Shown: positions 56,701 through 64,000 of the stretch, piece after piece
Numbering within the stretch: the stretch's first letter is position 1
Layout: each line of letters begins with the position of its first letter
NCBI GenBank assembly: GCA_040954595.2
Contig: CM082586.2
Coordinates: forward strand, 11,966,001 to 12,030,000
From: Balanoglossus misakiensis
Taxonomy: Eukaryota > Hemichordata
Direction of reading: 5' to 3'
Length of the DNA: 64,000 nt
The notes under the pieces: model-generated
The model's database searches: none
What the model was told of the DNA's origin: nothing
The model's input: the letters and a program-made list of their open reading frames with translations, nothing else
Made by a program: the position numbers and the translations under genes

Positions 56701-59700
56701 AGTGCTTTCCTGTGATATTCCCAACTGGGTCACCAACATTTCACGATGATCGAGAGGTTAAGATAACAATAGGACGATACCTGCAAAGTCGTCTAATGAA
56801 TGCAAGCAACAGGTTTGCCAGAAGCACAGACTATATATTTTATGCACAATATCGTTCAGAACTTGACCAGGTTGTATCAAATGTGTCAATCGCTTTGAGA
56901 AAAGGAACTGCCAATGCTTGTGGCAAAAAGGTGACATCCGATGTTCTGACGGATGGGGATTCTTTGAGAGAGATATTGAAGTGTGATGAAGGCTACAAGT
57001 TCTTGAAACCTATTCGAGGGACACCCCCTTACTGGCAAGCTACACAGAAAGATTTGTTTGCAATGATCAGACAGTTAGGTATACCGACATGGTTCTGCTC
57101 ATTTTCTGCCGCTGACTTAAGATGGAAAGAAGTAATTGAAACTATCCTACGTGAAGAAGGTGATGTACGTAATGCTGAGGATCTCGATTGGTCTGAGAAA
57201 TGTGGTATCTTGAGACGAAACCCTGTGACTGCGGCAAGAATGTTTGATCATAGATTTCATTGTTTTTTGACTGATGTAATTATGTCACCAGCTAGTCCTA
57301 TTGGGAAGATCAAAGATTATTTTTATCGAGTTGAGTTTCAACAGCGTGGATCACCGCACACTCACTGTTTGTTTTGGGTTGAAAATGCCCCAAAAGTGGA
57401 CAAAGATTCTGATGAGGATGTTGTTGATTTCGTTGACACATATGTAACATGTGAAATGCCTTCTATTGAAGAGGATGAGGTACTGCATGAGATTGTGAAA
57501 ACAGTCCAGAAACACAGCTCAAGGCATTCAAAATCTTGCAAGAAAAAGGGTACTACATGTCGATTCAACTTTCCTCGACCTCCTTCAAACAAAACTTTTG
57601 TATGCCACCCATCTGTCAGCATAGATACCGGTATAGAGGTAACAGATGACAATCAGTGTAAGGGTGATCAAATGACTACATCACTGGAAAATGAATTTGA
57701 AATAGATTTTCCTCAGTTGGATGATACAGCATTGGCTCAGAAGAAGGCTAGACAAATTTTAGAACGAGTTTGGACATGCCTGTGTGACAAAGAGAAACCC
57801 ATTGATACTATTGATGATTTGTTCAATGCGGTTGGCATATCTCAGGAGATGTTTGAACAAGCAAATGCAATTTTGGCCAAAAAGACCAGTGTAGTTCTAA
57901 AACGTGAGCCAAGTGATGTCTGGGTAAACCAATATAATGCCAACCTTCTCCGTTGCTGGAATGCAAATATGGACATTCAGTTTGTTGTGGATGCTTATGC
58001 CTGTGTTGTGTACATTGTGTCATACATCTCTAAGGCAGAAAGAGAAATGGGTTTACTCTTGGAACATGCACAGAAAGAGGCTAACAAAGAAGGAAATATG
58101 GATGCAAAGTCGGCCATGAAAGAGTTAGGTGGTGTATATCTGCACAACAGGGAAATAAGTGCCCAGGAAGCTGTGTATAGGGTATGTGGTTTGAAACTGA
58201 AACAATCATCACGTAAAGTTCAGTTTATTCCAACAGGAGAAAATCAAATCAAAATGAGTTTGCCATTAGCTGCAATACAGAAGAAAATGAAAGGTGATGA
58301 TTTAGATGAGGAAGAGATATGGATGAATAGCATTGTAGACAGGTACAAGAACAGACCAAATGGGGAAGATTTCGACAATATGTGTCTTGCAACATTTTGT
58401 TCTGAATACAGAGTGGTTTCAAAATCAGAAATGAAAAACGTGAGTACTGACAAACGTCGCAGTCCAATAGTGAAGTTGAAAAATGATGTTGGTTACATGC
58501 AGAAAAGATCTAGATATGATGGGGCTGTTGTTAGATATGCACGATTTTCTGTTACCAAATATCCAGAGAAGCACTATTGCAGTATATTACAACTTTTTCT
58601 CCCATACCGAACTGAATCACAACTGAAACCTAGTGGATTTGAGTCGTATGAGGATTTTTATTGTCTTGGTGCAGTGAAATGTGGCTCTGCTTCTTTAGAA
58701 AAGGTTAAAGTGATCGTAGATGCCAATAAAGCATTATTTGAAACAGAGGCTGAGGCTATTGATGCAGCTGAACAAATTCTTGAAGAGAATGGTCCTCTTG
58801 AAGATGCATGGGCTCAATTGTGTCCAGAAAATGAATTAGAACGATTGGAATGCATTGAAGAAGGCAAAAAGTGTTGTGATGATGATCCGGTGGATGATAG
58901 TGATATTCCAGATTTGGTACAAAAACCCAAAGGTGATGATTGCCATGTAGAAATGTCATATTCAATGAAGAAATATGAGGTTGAAACAATGTGTAGATCA
59001 TTGAACAAGAAACAAGCAGAAGTGTTTTACACTGTCAGGAAGTGGTGTTTGGACAAAAGCAATGGCAAGAATCCAGAACCCTTTTATCTGTTTGTCACTG
59101 GTGGTGCTGGTACTGGAAAAAGTCACTTAATCAAAGCCATATATCATGAAGCCAAACGAATACTAGCTCGGGCAATGCCAGATGTTGATGGAATTTCTAT
59201 TGCTTTAACTGCACCGACAGGAGTAGCGGCATTTAATATACAAGGAACAACTCTCCATCATATATTCTCCATAGCAGTTGACTCAAAGCTACCATATCAG
59301 CCACTGCGTGAAGAAAAGCTGAATACTCTTCGTTGCAAGTTTGGTAACCTTCAAATTTTGATAATAGATGAGATTTCTATGGTAGACAAAAAGTTATTGT
59401 ACTACGTTCACGGAAGACTACGACAAATAAAACAGTCATCGGCTGAGTCACCATTTGGGAATGTGTGTGTTATTGCTGTGGGTGATTTTTATCAACTTCC
59501 TCCTGTGAAAGCAAGTCCACTGTGTATAGACCGTGAATCCGTCAATCTGTGGAATGATAATTTCAGTATTGTAGAACTAACTGAAATAATGAGACAGAAA
59601 GACTGTGCATTTGCAGAGGCACTAAATCGAGTAAGAGTTCACAAAAAAGGGGACACAATGAATGCAGATGATGTGGCAATGTTTCAGAGGTGTGTTACCG

Positions 59701-61082
59701 GTGAAACATCTGAGGCAATGCATGTTTTTGCTACAAATGCAGAGGTTAATAGCTGTAATGTTGAAATGCTTCAATCTCAATGTTCTGACCCTGTATGTAT
59801 TGAAGCAGAGGATTTTAGCAGGAATCCTAAAACTGGAAGGCTAGAAAAAAAGGAAGGTCATCACGTAAAAGTGTATAGGACAACTTTGCCAAAGACTCTA
59901 ACTCTAGCTGTTGGTGCACGAGTACAACTGGCGCATAACATTGATGTGGCTGATGGTTTGGTGAATGGCGTATTTGGCACAGTATGTCACATTGCAGTGA
60001 AACCAAAGAAAAAATTTCCAGCTGCCATTTATGTTGTATTTGATAATGAGAAAGTTGGCCAAGGATTGCGTAAAAAGAAGCCTATAACTATATCTGACCT
60101 TCCAGTAAACAGCACCCCTATAGAACCTCAGGAAATGTCTGTAGCAAGTAATGGTGGTATTAGGAGGCAGTTTCCTTTAAAACTAGCTTGGGCATGTACA
60201 GTTCACAAAGTACAGGGTTTAACCGTTGAAAAAGCAGTTGTCAGTTTAAAGAAGATGTTTGCACCAGGACAGGCATATGTGGCATTGAGTCGGGTGACAT
60301 CATTAGATGGTCTCATTATTAATGACTTTAACAAATCATCCATATATTGCAATGAAAAAGTACAAGAAGCGCTGGAAACAATGCCAAAGTTTCTTCCCAA
60401 GTGTACTCAGACAGAACAGAGTAAATATACATGCTCATTTGTATTGCATAATGTTGAGGGCCTTGTACATCACATTAAAGATATTTGCAATGACAGTGAA
60501 TACTTGGAAGCAGACTTCATTTGTTTGACGGAGACATGGTTATCTGAAAAAGAAGCATGGTGTGATGTACAATTGAGCGGGTTTGAATTCAATCACCAAC
60601 CTCGATCTCAATCCTACAATCAATTTGATACAAATACCTCAAGTTTACAGTTGCAACAGCGGGGTGGTGTTGGAGTCTATAGCAAAATTTGCAAGAATTT
60701 TGAAATTTTGCATTTGGCTGTGACTAATTTGGAATGTATTTCATTTTATGTCACAAATATCAATGTTACAATAGCTATAGTTTACAGACCTCCATCATAC
60801 AAAGCAGAGGTATTCAAAAATAGCATGGTTTCTTTGGTGAAAGCAATGGAAAAATACCCAGGAGGCAAACTGATCATGGGTGATTTCAATGAAGATATCT
60901 TGACTCGGTCATCACTTGTAAAGTTCATGGAAGATCATGGCTTCAGACAATCTGTAAGCGAACCAACTACAGAAGCTAATACACTGATTGATCATGTGTA
61001 TGTGAAAGGAATACAAAATGTGACAGTAAATGTTATACCAAAATACTTCAGCTTTCATGAAGCAATAAGCATCAAAATATAG
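53781..61082 (+). CDS. Helentron transposase: OTU + HUH Rep + PIF1 helicase + AP-like endonuclease
   Basis: A single frame of 2,433 codons from ATG at 53781, directly after acceptor TTGTTCCAG with a CTAAC branch-like site at 53754-53758. Domains (residues): six 15-residue repeats (36-125); OTU cysteine protease with GDGNC (D231, C234) and H348; KYKKD-type basic repeats (~460-650); Cys-rich DUF6570-like region (~675-830); Helitron Rep with PHTH (H1193, H1195) and YIVSYISK (Y1411, Y1415); PIF1 helicase with GGAGTGKS (K1780), IIDEIS (D1863, E1864), VHKVQG (2141-2146) and YVALSR; C-terminal endonuclease from ~2215 with LTETWL, GDFNED and SFHEA where SDH is usual. Rep nicks and rejoins DNA and the helicase unwinds it during rolling-circle transposition. 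There are no stops or frameshifts. An upstream in-frame TTG at 53772 lies in the presumed intron, so ATG is preferred. Confidence 0.93.
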   Translation: MPRSRYWRKKRSQKNEDAVVSEDPVLLKNRIAIEHKEGPALSKNRNNNEFKEGPALSKNRNRNEFKEGPALSKNRNRNEYKEGPALSKNRNRNEYKEGPALSKNRNRNEFKEGPALSKNRNMDKIRKSDRENESTKVNNEIFETENQSVDKTEGSNEILQQHSLDNDSSDDLYIGSGTEDNVYSFSPLTSDVCEQLCCKFDIVDKNKIDILNKLGSVTIGDPCNYKSIIGDGNCFFRSLSYCISGTERNHGVIRTAIVNHLKANEEVYSGWVRLDGYTSVADYIEKSRMDRLGTWATETEILATTNLFNVNIFVYSFDSWWKHSCNIINKNNVDRGVGIYLNHRNRNHYEVVSCVKTPQLETCHCTHIECDVDVPVEIVTGECMDVTDNECSKQIGLKKEFHLDEVFATHEELPCLAPVRAEKRGRAMGERLKKKLRREKYESERGILNKLNVPSSLSSSKAAKQYERYQTNCEYRDNIKSVNRKRYHEDVLYRENKKRRLVGRYDCDLVFREVQKTVCAEQCLAKYEKVPLYREHKKSESAAQCVDKYKKDQTFRKHKKSQSAAQCVDKYKKDQAFREHKKSQSAAEFANKYQKDLNFRELKNSQNAAQFLDKYNKDEEFQKQIKKNCLERYQQDQVYKQTVLERTRTEMKVRKINKENIERVIIDFRNQTSVGPNCVCSVCHRRLFRKQVLVCKMDNYVSKGDLCEMNAKKCITQDYVHNCTELCIAECPLKSSAASKLWICHTCHSKLLRAEMPVQAAANNLDVKPIPNELKCLNSLEQHLIALHIPFMKMMALPRGGQNGVHGPVVCVPSNIEKATSILPRGELDDQMIKVKLKRKLSYKGCYQYQFVNKGHIQNALEYLQKNNLWYNDVKFNLAWENTLEKTEEKSAGESNGNIEDKNLDTEGNGVASDTEGGNEPEKDTDGIFMDTCFQPVDIGQDILDYHFDDIACVAPGEDNKPVRVLMEKFNEAKCFPVIFPTGSPTFHDDREVKITIGRYLQSRLMNASNRFARSTDYIFYAQYRSELDQVVSNVSIALRKGTANACGKKVTSDVLTDGDSLREILKCDEGYKFLKPIRGTPPYWQATQKDLFAMIRQLGIPTWFCSFSAADLRWKEVIETILREEGDVRNAEDLDWSEKCGILRRNPVTAARMFDHRFHCFLTDVIMSPASPIGKIKDYFYRVEFQQRGSPHTHCLFWVENAPKVDKDSDEDVVDFVDTYVTCEMPSIEEDEVLHEIVKTVQKHSSRHSKSCKKKGTTCRFNFPRPPSNKTFVCHPSVSIDTGIEVTDDNQCKGDQMTTSLENEFEIDFPQLDDTALAQKKARQILERVWTCLCDKEKPIDTIDDLFNAVGISQEMFEQANAILAKKTSVVLKREPSDVWVNQYNANLLRCWNANMDIQFVVDAYACVVYIVSYISKAEREMGLLLEHAQKEANKEGNMDAKSAMKELGGVYLHNREISAQEAVYRVCGLKLKQSSRKVQFIPTGENQIKMSLPLAAIQKKMKGDDLDEEEIWMNSIVDRYKNRPNGEDFDNMCLATFCSEYRVVSKSEMKNVSTDKRRSPIVKLKNDVGYMQKRSRYDGAVVRYARFSVTKYPEKHYCSILQLFLPYRTESQLKPSGFESYEDFYCLGAVKCGSASLEKVKVIVDANKALFETEAEAIDAAEQILEENGPLEDAWAQLCPENELERLECIEEGKKCCDDDPVDDSDIPDLVQKPKGDDCHVEMSYSMKKYEVETMCRSLNKKQAEVFYTVRKWCLDKSNGKNPEPFYLFVTGGAGTGKSHLIKAIYHEAKRILARAMPDVDGISIALTAPTGVAAFNIQGTTLHHIFSIAVDSKLPYQPLREEKLNTLRCKFGNLQILIIDEISMVDKKLLYYVHGRLRQIKQSSAESPFGNVCVIAVGDFYQLPPVKASPLCIDRESVNLWNDNFSIVELTEIMRQKDCAFAEALNRVRVHKKGDTMNADDVAMFQRCVTGETSEAMHVFATNAEVNSCNVEMLQSQCSDPVCIEAEDFSRNPKTGRLEKKEGHHVKVYRTTLPKTLTLAVGARVQLAHNIDVADGLVNGVFGTVCHIAVKPKKKFPAAIYVVFDNEKVGQGLRKKKPITISDLPVNSTPIEPQEMSVASNGGIRRQFPLKLAWACTVHKVQGLTVEKAVVSLKKMFAPGQAYVALSRVTSLDGLIINDFNKSSIYCNEKVQEALETMPKFLPKCTQTEQSKYTCSFVLHNVEGLVHHIKDICNDSEYLEADFICLTETWLSEKEAWCDVQLSGFEFNHQPRSQSYNQFDTNTSSLQLQQRGGVGVYSKICKNFEILHLAVTNLECISFYVTNINVTIAIVYRPPSYKAEVFKNSMVSLVKAMEKYPGGKLIMGDFNEDILTRSSLVKFMEDHGFRQSVSEPTTEANTLIDHVYVKGIQNVTVNVIPKYFSFHEAISIKI
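53886..54155 (+). repeat. 45-base coding minisatellite (6 units)
   Basis: Units begin AAAGAGGGGCCTGCCCTC at 53886, 53931, 53976, 54021, 54066 and 54111, encoding KEGPALSKNRNRNEF. GAGGG-GCCT-GCCCTC within each unit is a short palindrome. A diverged ancestral unit (EDPVLLKNRIAIEH) precedes them. Near-identity of units suggests recent expansion. Confidence 0.93.
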
Positions 61083-61102
61083 TAATTTACACTTGTATTT
61101 GA

Positions 61103-61129
61103 AATAAAATAAGTAAATAGAAAAATAAA
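61103..61129 (+). terminator. Polyadenylation signals of the Helentron gene
   Basis: AATAAA occurs at 61103-61108 and 61124-61129, within 50 bases of the stop codon, followed by an A-rich run. Confidence 0.6.
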
Positions 61130-61141
61130 GAAAAAAAAAAC

Positions 61142-61390
61142 ATGACGAGGAAAAACCTCATTCAGGTACATGCTTCAAAAATGGCCTTTGTAAACAAAAA
61201 GATTGGTGACAGATGGTTCCAGACCTTGTTGCTTCGCCAAGGCAAATCATGTGCCTCTGGTGGACATGACCGGGCAAGTATCCTGTGCTGGCGGAGCGAC
61301 TCTTGCTAGTTGCTATACTCCTTGCCTAATCATACTGCCAGTAGTGCCCTAGGGTACATAGCGATGAGGTCTGGGAGCAAAACTACCCAG
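61142..61390 (+). other. Candidate Helentron 3' region with hairpins
   Basis: Small hairpins include GAGG-AAAAA-CCTC near 61147-61159 and CTGGG-agcaaaacta-CCCAG at 61371-61390. Rolling-circle elements carry a hairpin near the 3' end, but no CTRR end can be assigned. Which, if either, marks the terminus is undecided. Confidence 0.3.
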
Positions 61391-61785
61391 CAATATTAGT
61401 GAATATACTTATAATGGCTCCTAGGATAAATCAATTATGTTCAATTCAAATAGTTTATTGTCAACAACAAATGTAAAAAATGTCTTCAGGCTCACTAATC
61501 AAGTTACAAATACAGGATAAAGAGCATTGTGATAAAATTTATACATACATAAACACAATTCCAATATGATGACAACCACATCTGCATGCAGCTAAGGATA
61601 AAACTGAGAAAGGATGAAACTGAGGGTGAAAGAAAACAGAAAATAGGAGAACTGTTTACAGGGTTAAAATATATTATAACAGAAAATACAATTAATCAAT
61701 TTTGTAAAGGTGCTACAGATACTAAAATGTTCAAAAATAAATCATCAATCAGTTAATATGAAAATAGACTAATAAATAAATGTAC
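61391..61785. other. Spacer, nothing supported
   Basis: A+T-rich unique sequence with no repeat or coding motif. Confidence 0.35.
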
Positions 61786-61788
61786 TGA

Positions 61789-61827
<39 letters not shown>

Positions 61828-62001
61828 ATGAATAAATAAATAATTAAACAAACAAACAAACAAACAAACAAACAAACAAAAAACAAACAAACAATAAAAA
61901 AAAAAATTAAATAAATAAATAAACAAACAAACAAACAAACAAACAAACAAAAACAAACAAACAAAAAAAACAAACAATAAATAAATAAATAAATAAATAA
62001 G
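61786..62001 (+). repeat. AAAT / AAAC microsatellite
   Basis: Alternating blocks of (AAAT)n and (AAAC)n. The minus-strand frames here (poly Phe-Leu-Tyr-Cys) are translations of the microsatellite and not genes. Confidence 0.95.
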
Positions 62002-62658
62002 TTCTAGTTTATAATTTCTATTTTTTGATGGAATTACAGAAAACAGGTCATGACGTTTTTGATCTGATGTCAAGGGGCAAAGTTCCCCATAATACAGTAC
62101 CAGTGTAGGATATTGCAAATTTACATATGGATGTATTGACAGTTTGAACAAAAAGATTTCCTTGATTTTTATGTCATGTACTGTATTGGTGAGACGCTAA
62201 TGAACAATAGTTAGTGAAACAGAGAGGTAAATTGTCATTGACCACAGGTCATACAAAAAGGTACACAATTGAAGTTTGTGTGGTGTGAAGATGTCAAGAA
62301 TATTCACATGTTTAAATAAAACAGCCAAGTGTGCTGTGAAGTCGCGAAAGGTTACAACTCTAGCTGCCTTTTTAGAGCGAGGAGAATGCTGTTAAGATGA
62401 AAAGGATATGTGGATATCCAGACTTCAAGGCCGATTAGGTGATGTGATGTAGTATAAATGTGTTTAATATAGAGAAGAATTAAAATATATTTTGGTACAA
62501 ATTTGAAATGATTTAACTTTCAGAAGAAGATAAACTCAGGCGAAGGATTGAGTAATTTAAGACAGGCTGCCTGGCTGTCATAATGTTTTATCTGTCTGTA
62601 TGTCTGTGTCATGTATGCACTGGCATATGTACATTTGTAACATATGTACATGTGTATA
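62002..62658. other. Spacer, nothing supported
   Basis: No coding motif. It contains TTTAAATAAAACAG near 62311 and scattered A+T-rich unique sequence. Confidence 0.35.
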
Positions 62659-62722
<64 letters not shown>

Positions 62723-62738
62723 CATGCATGCATGCATG

Positions 62739-62770
<32 letters not shown>

Positions 62771-62814
62771 TGTATGTATGTATGTATGTATGTATGTATG
62801 TATGTATGTATGTA
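62659..62814 (+). repeat. GT / GTAT microsatellite
   Basis: A (GT)n tract (62661-62707) passes through ATGC repeats into a long (GTAT)n tract. All overlapping frames are low-complexity artefacts. Pure alternating purine-pyrimidine tracts can adopt Z-DNA. Confidence 0.95.
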
Positions 62815-64000
62815 CCGGCATGTATGTGCGTGCACGTGTACCAGTATGATGTGGAGGCATTTTCTATGAATATACAACATTATTCTTAGATATGTTAAGT
62901 ATTTTACGGCAATTAATCCATTTCATGGAAAGTGTTATCGTTCAATTTAGAAGCTCCAGAGGATGTAATTACAATGTTAAATATTACAGTAACATCATGG
63001 GATAATCATCTTTGTGTGCAGACTCAATATTGAGTATATATATACAAAATGTATATAATTTCTCTGCCTTCAATTCTGTGTGGTATAGTGTATTTATTGC
63101 ATTTTATCAAAAGATACGTCAGATGCTGTATTTTGAACATCTTGTTGTATACTGTAATACTGGATAATTATTAATTGTAGTAAAGATATTTGCTTTTATT
63201 ATGAGAGTAAAAGTAATGTTTGAAATTGTACATTTAATTATGGAAAAAGTCTACTGGTGTTTGGTATACCTTGTAAATAACCGAATTTGACTCAAGATGG
63301 TTATTTTACAACATTAATTGAAATGTTTAAATTGTCATTGTTATTATCAAACATGGTTATGTGAATTTGATAACTATTTATTTGGAAACAATGTGGCTTG
63401 AAATGTTTGAACTTGTATTCTTTTTCTCAAATGAAATACTGTCTGTTGGAGATTTTATGTTTTTAAAGTTTGTGTCAACATGACATACATGAAATTTTCC
63501 TTTTCATTACAACATTAAGTTACATCTTTGAAATTGTCAGATTTATTATTAAACATGGTTGTGTTCATTGATTATTTAAGGGTAATTAATTATTTAGAAT
63601 CAGTGTTGTTACATTTTGTTAGAAAAGTAATTGAAATCTTTACAATTATATTTTGTTATCAAAAAAAGATTGTGTGTGTTGGATATTTTACAATTATAAA
63701 CATTTTGATCAGCATAGTTGCCTTTATTTGAGCATTTACTGAATGGTTTGACATTCTAAAGTTTATCATCACACATCATTCTGTCTGTTGAATATTTTAT
63801 GACAGTTAAAAGTCAAGTCGGTTGGATTAGAACATTAATTCTAATATAGATTGATGTTGGAAATTGTAAATTTTATCATCAAATGTAGTGTGAAGAATAG
63901 ACGATTGTATTAAAGTAAAAATATGGTACATTGACCTGGAGAAACAGGGGTTAATAATTAATTTCTTCGAATGGTATTTGTTGAGCTGTTGCCACAGAAG
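62815..64000. other. A+T-rich tail with weak diverged repeats
   Basis: Phrases such as CTGTCTGTTGGAGATTTTAT (~63441), GTGTGTTGGATATTTTACAA (~63674) and CTGTCTGTTGAATATTTTAT (~63781), and ATTATCAAACATGGTT / ATTATTAAACATGGTT (~63342, ~63544), point to old tandem units. No gene is supported. Confidence 0.4.

Larger units (their letters stand above)
49179..61129 (+). mobile_element. Helentron-type rolling-circle transposon (minimum extent)
   Basis: The extent is from the candidate TATA box to the last polyadenylation signal; the true termini are not resolved. The encoded protein has the Rep-helicase core of Helitrons plus OTU and an AP-like endonuclease, the combination known from Helentrons (also called Helitron2). 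Such elements lack TIRs and classic target duplications, which agrees with none being seen. The 205-base tandem array lies between promoter and ORF. The uninterrupted ORF argues for recent activity. Confidence 0.7.

Noticed and set aside
61749-62889. Low-complexity frames over the microsatellites
   Set aside because: They translate only simple repeats (for example Cys-Val, Tyr-Ile or His-Thr runs).

Overview
The window looks like nuclear DNA of an animal, most likely a marine invertebrate such as a deuterostome or mollusc. It is A+T-rich and shows no bacterial gene layout. Almost everything recognisable is a transposable element, a relic of one, or tandem-repeat DNA. No conventional single-copy host gene could be supported. 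The species cannot be fixed from sequence alone.

Layout: (1) 1-8.1 kb: a 2.75 kb foldback element with ~430 bp complex arms (each arm holds CTCF-like motifs), a tandem-repeat core and a nested MITE; a solo arm and an arm fragment of the same family; a frameshifted PIF1-type helicase relic; and a Harbinger-like element. (2) 8.1-11.05 kb: a decayed LINE (endonuclease plus reverse transcriptase). (3) 12.5-17.4 kb: a TTAA-flanked MITE, a near-perfect 145 bp palindrome, a decayed Crypton-type tyrosine recombinase, and a ~350 bp inverted-repeat pair enclosing an antisense LINE tail. (4) 18.6-28.8 kb: a locus bounded by diverged inverted duplicates, carrying internal direct and inverted duplications, a MITE whose empty site survives in the sister copy, and a second antisense LINE split by insertions. 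(5) 28.8-32.66 kb: three further TIR elements, one enclosing a Harbinger-family fragment. (6) 32.66-44.73 kb: a 12 kb satellite array with two monomer lengths (~186 and ~205 bp) and higher-order structure. (7) 44.73-48.9 kb: three head-to-tail copies of one interspersed repeat rich in AGGTCA nuclear-receptor half-sites. (8) 49-61.4 kb: a Helentron-type rolling-circle transposon.

The centrepiece is the Helentron-type gene at 53,781-61,082: one uninterrupted 2,433-codon reading frame joining an OTU protease, a cysteine-rich domain, an HUH Rep nuclease with paired tyrosines, a PIF1 helicase and a LINE-like endonuclease. Most motifs are intact, so it may be recently active, but the last endonuclease motif is atypical (SFH in place of SDH). 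Upstream are a candidate TATA box, splice sites and a ~205 bp tandem array inside the predicted intron. The Rep and helicase would carry out rolling-circle transposition; the roles of OTU and endonuclease are not settled.

All element boundaries, duplications and motifs were found by eye. Family assignments rest on remembered motifs, not database searches.
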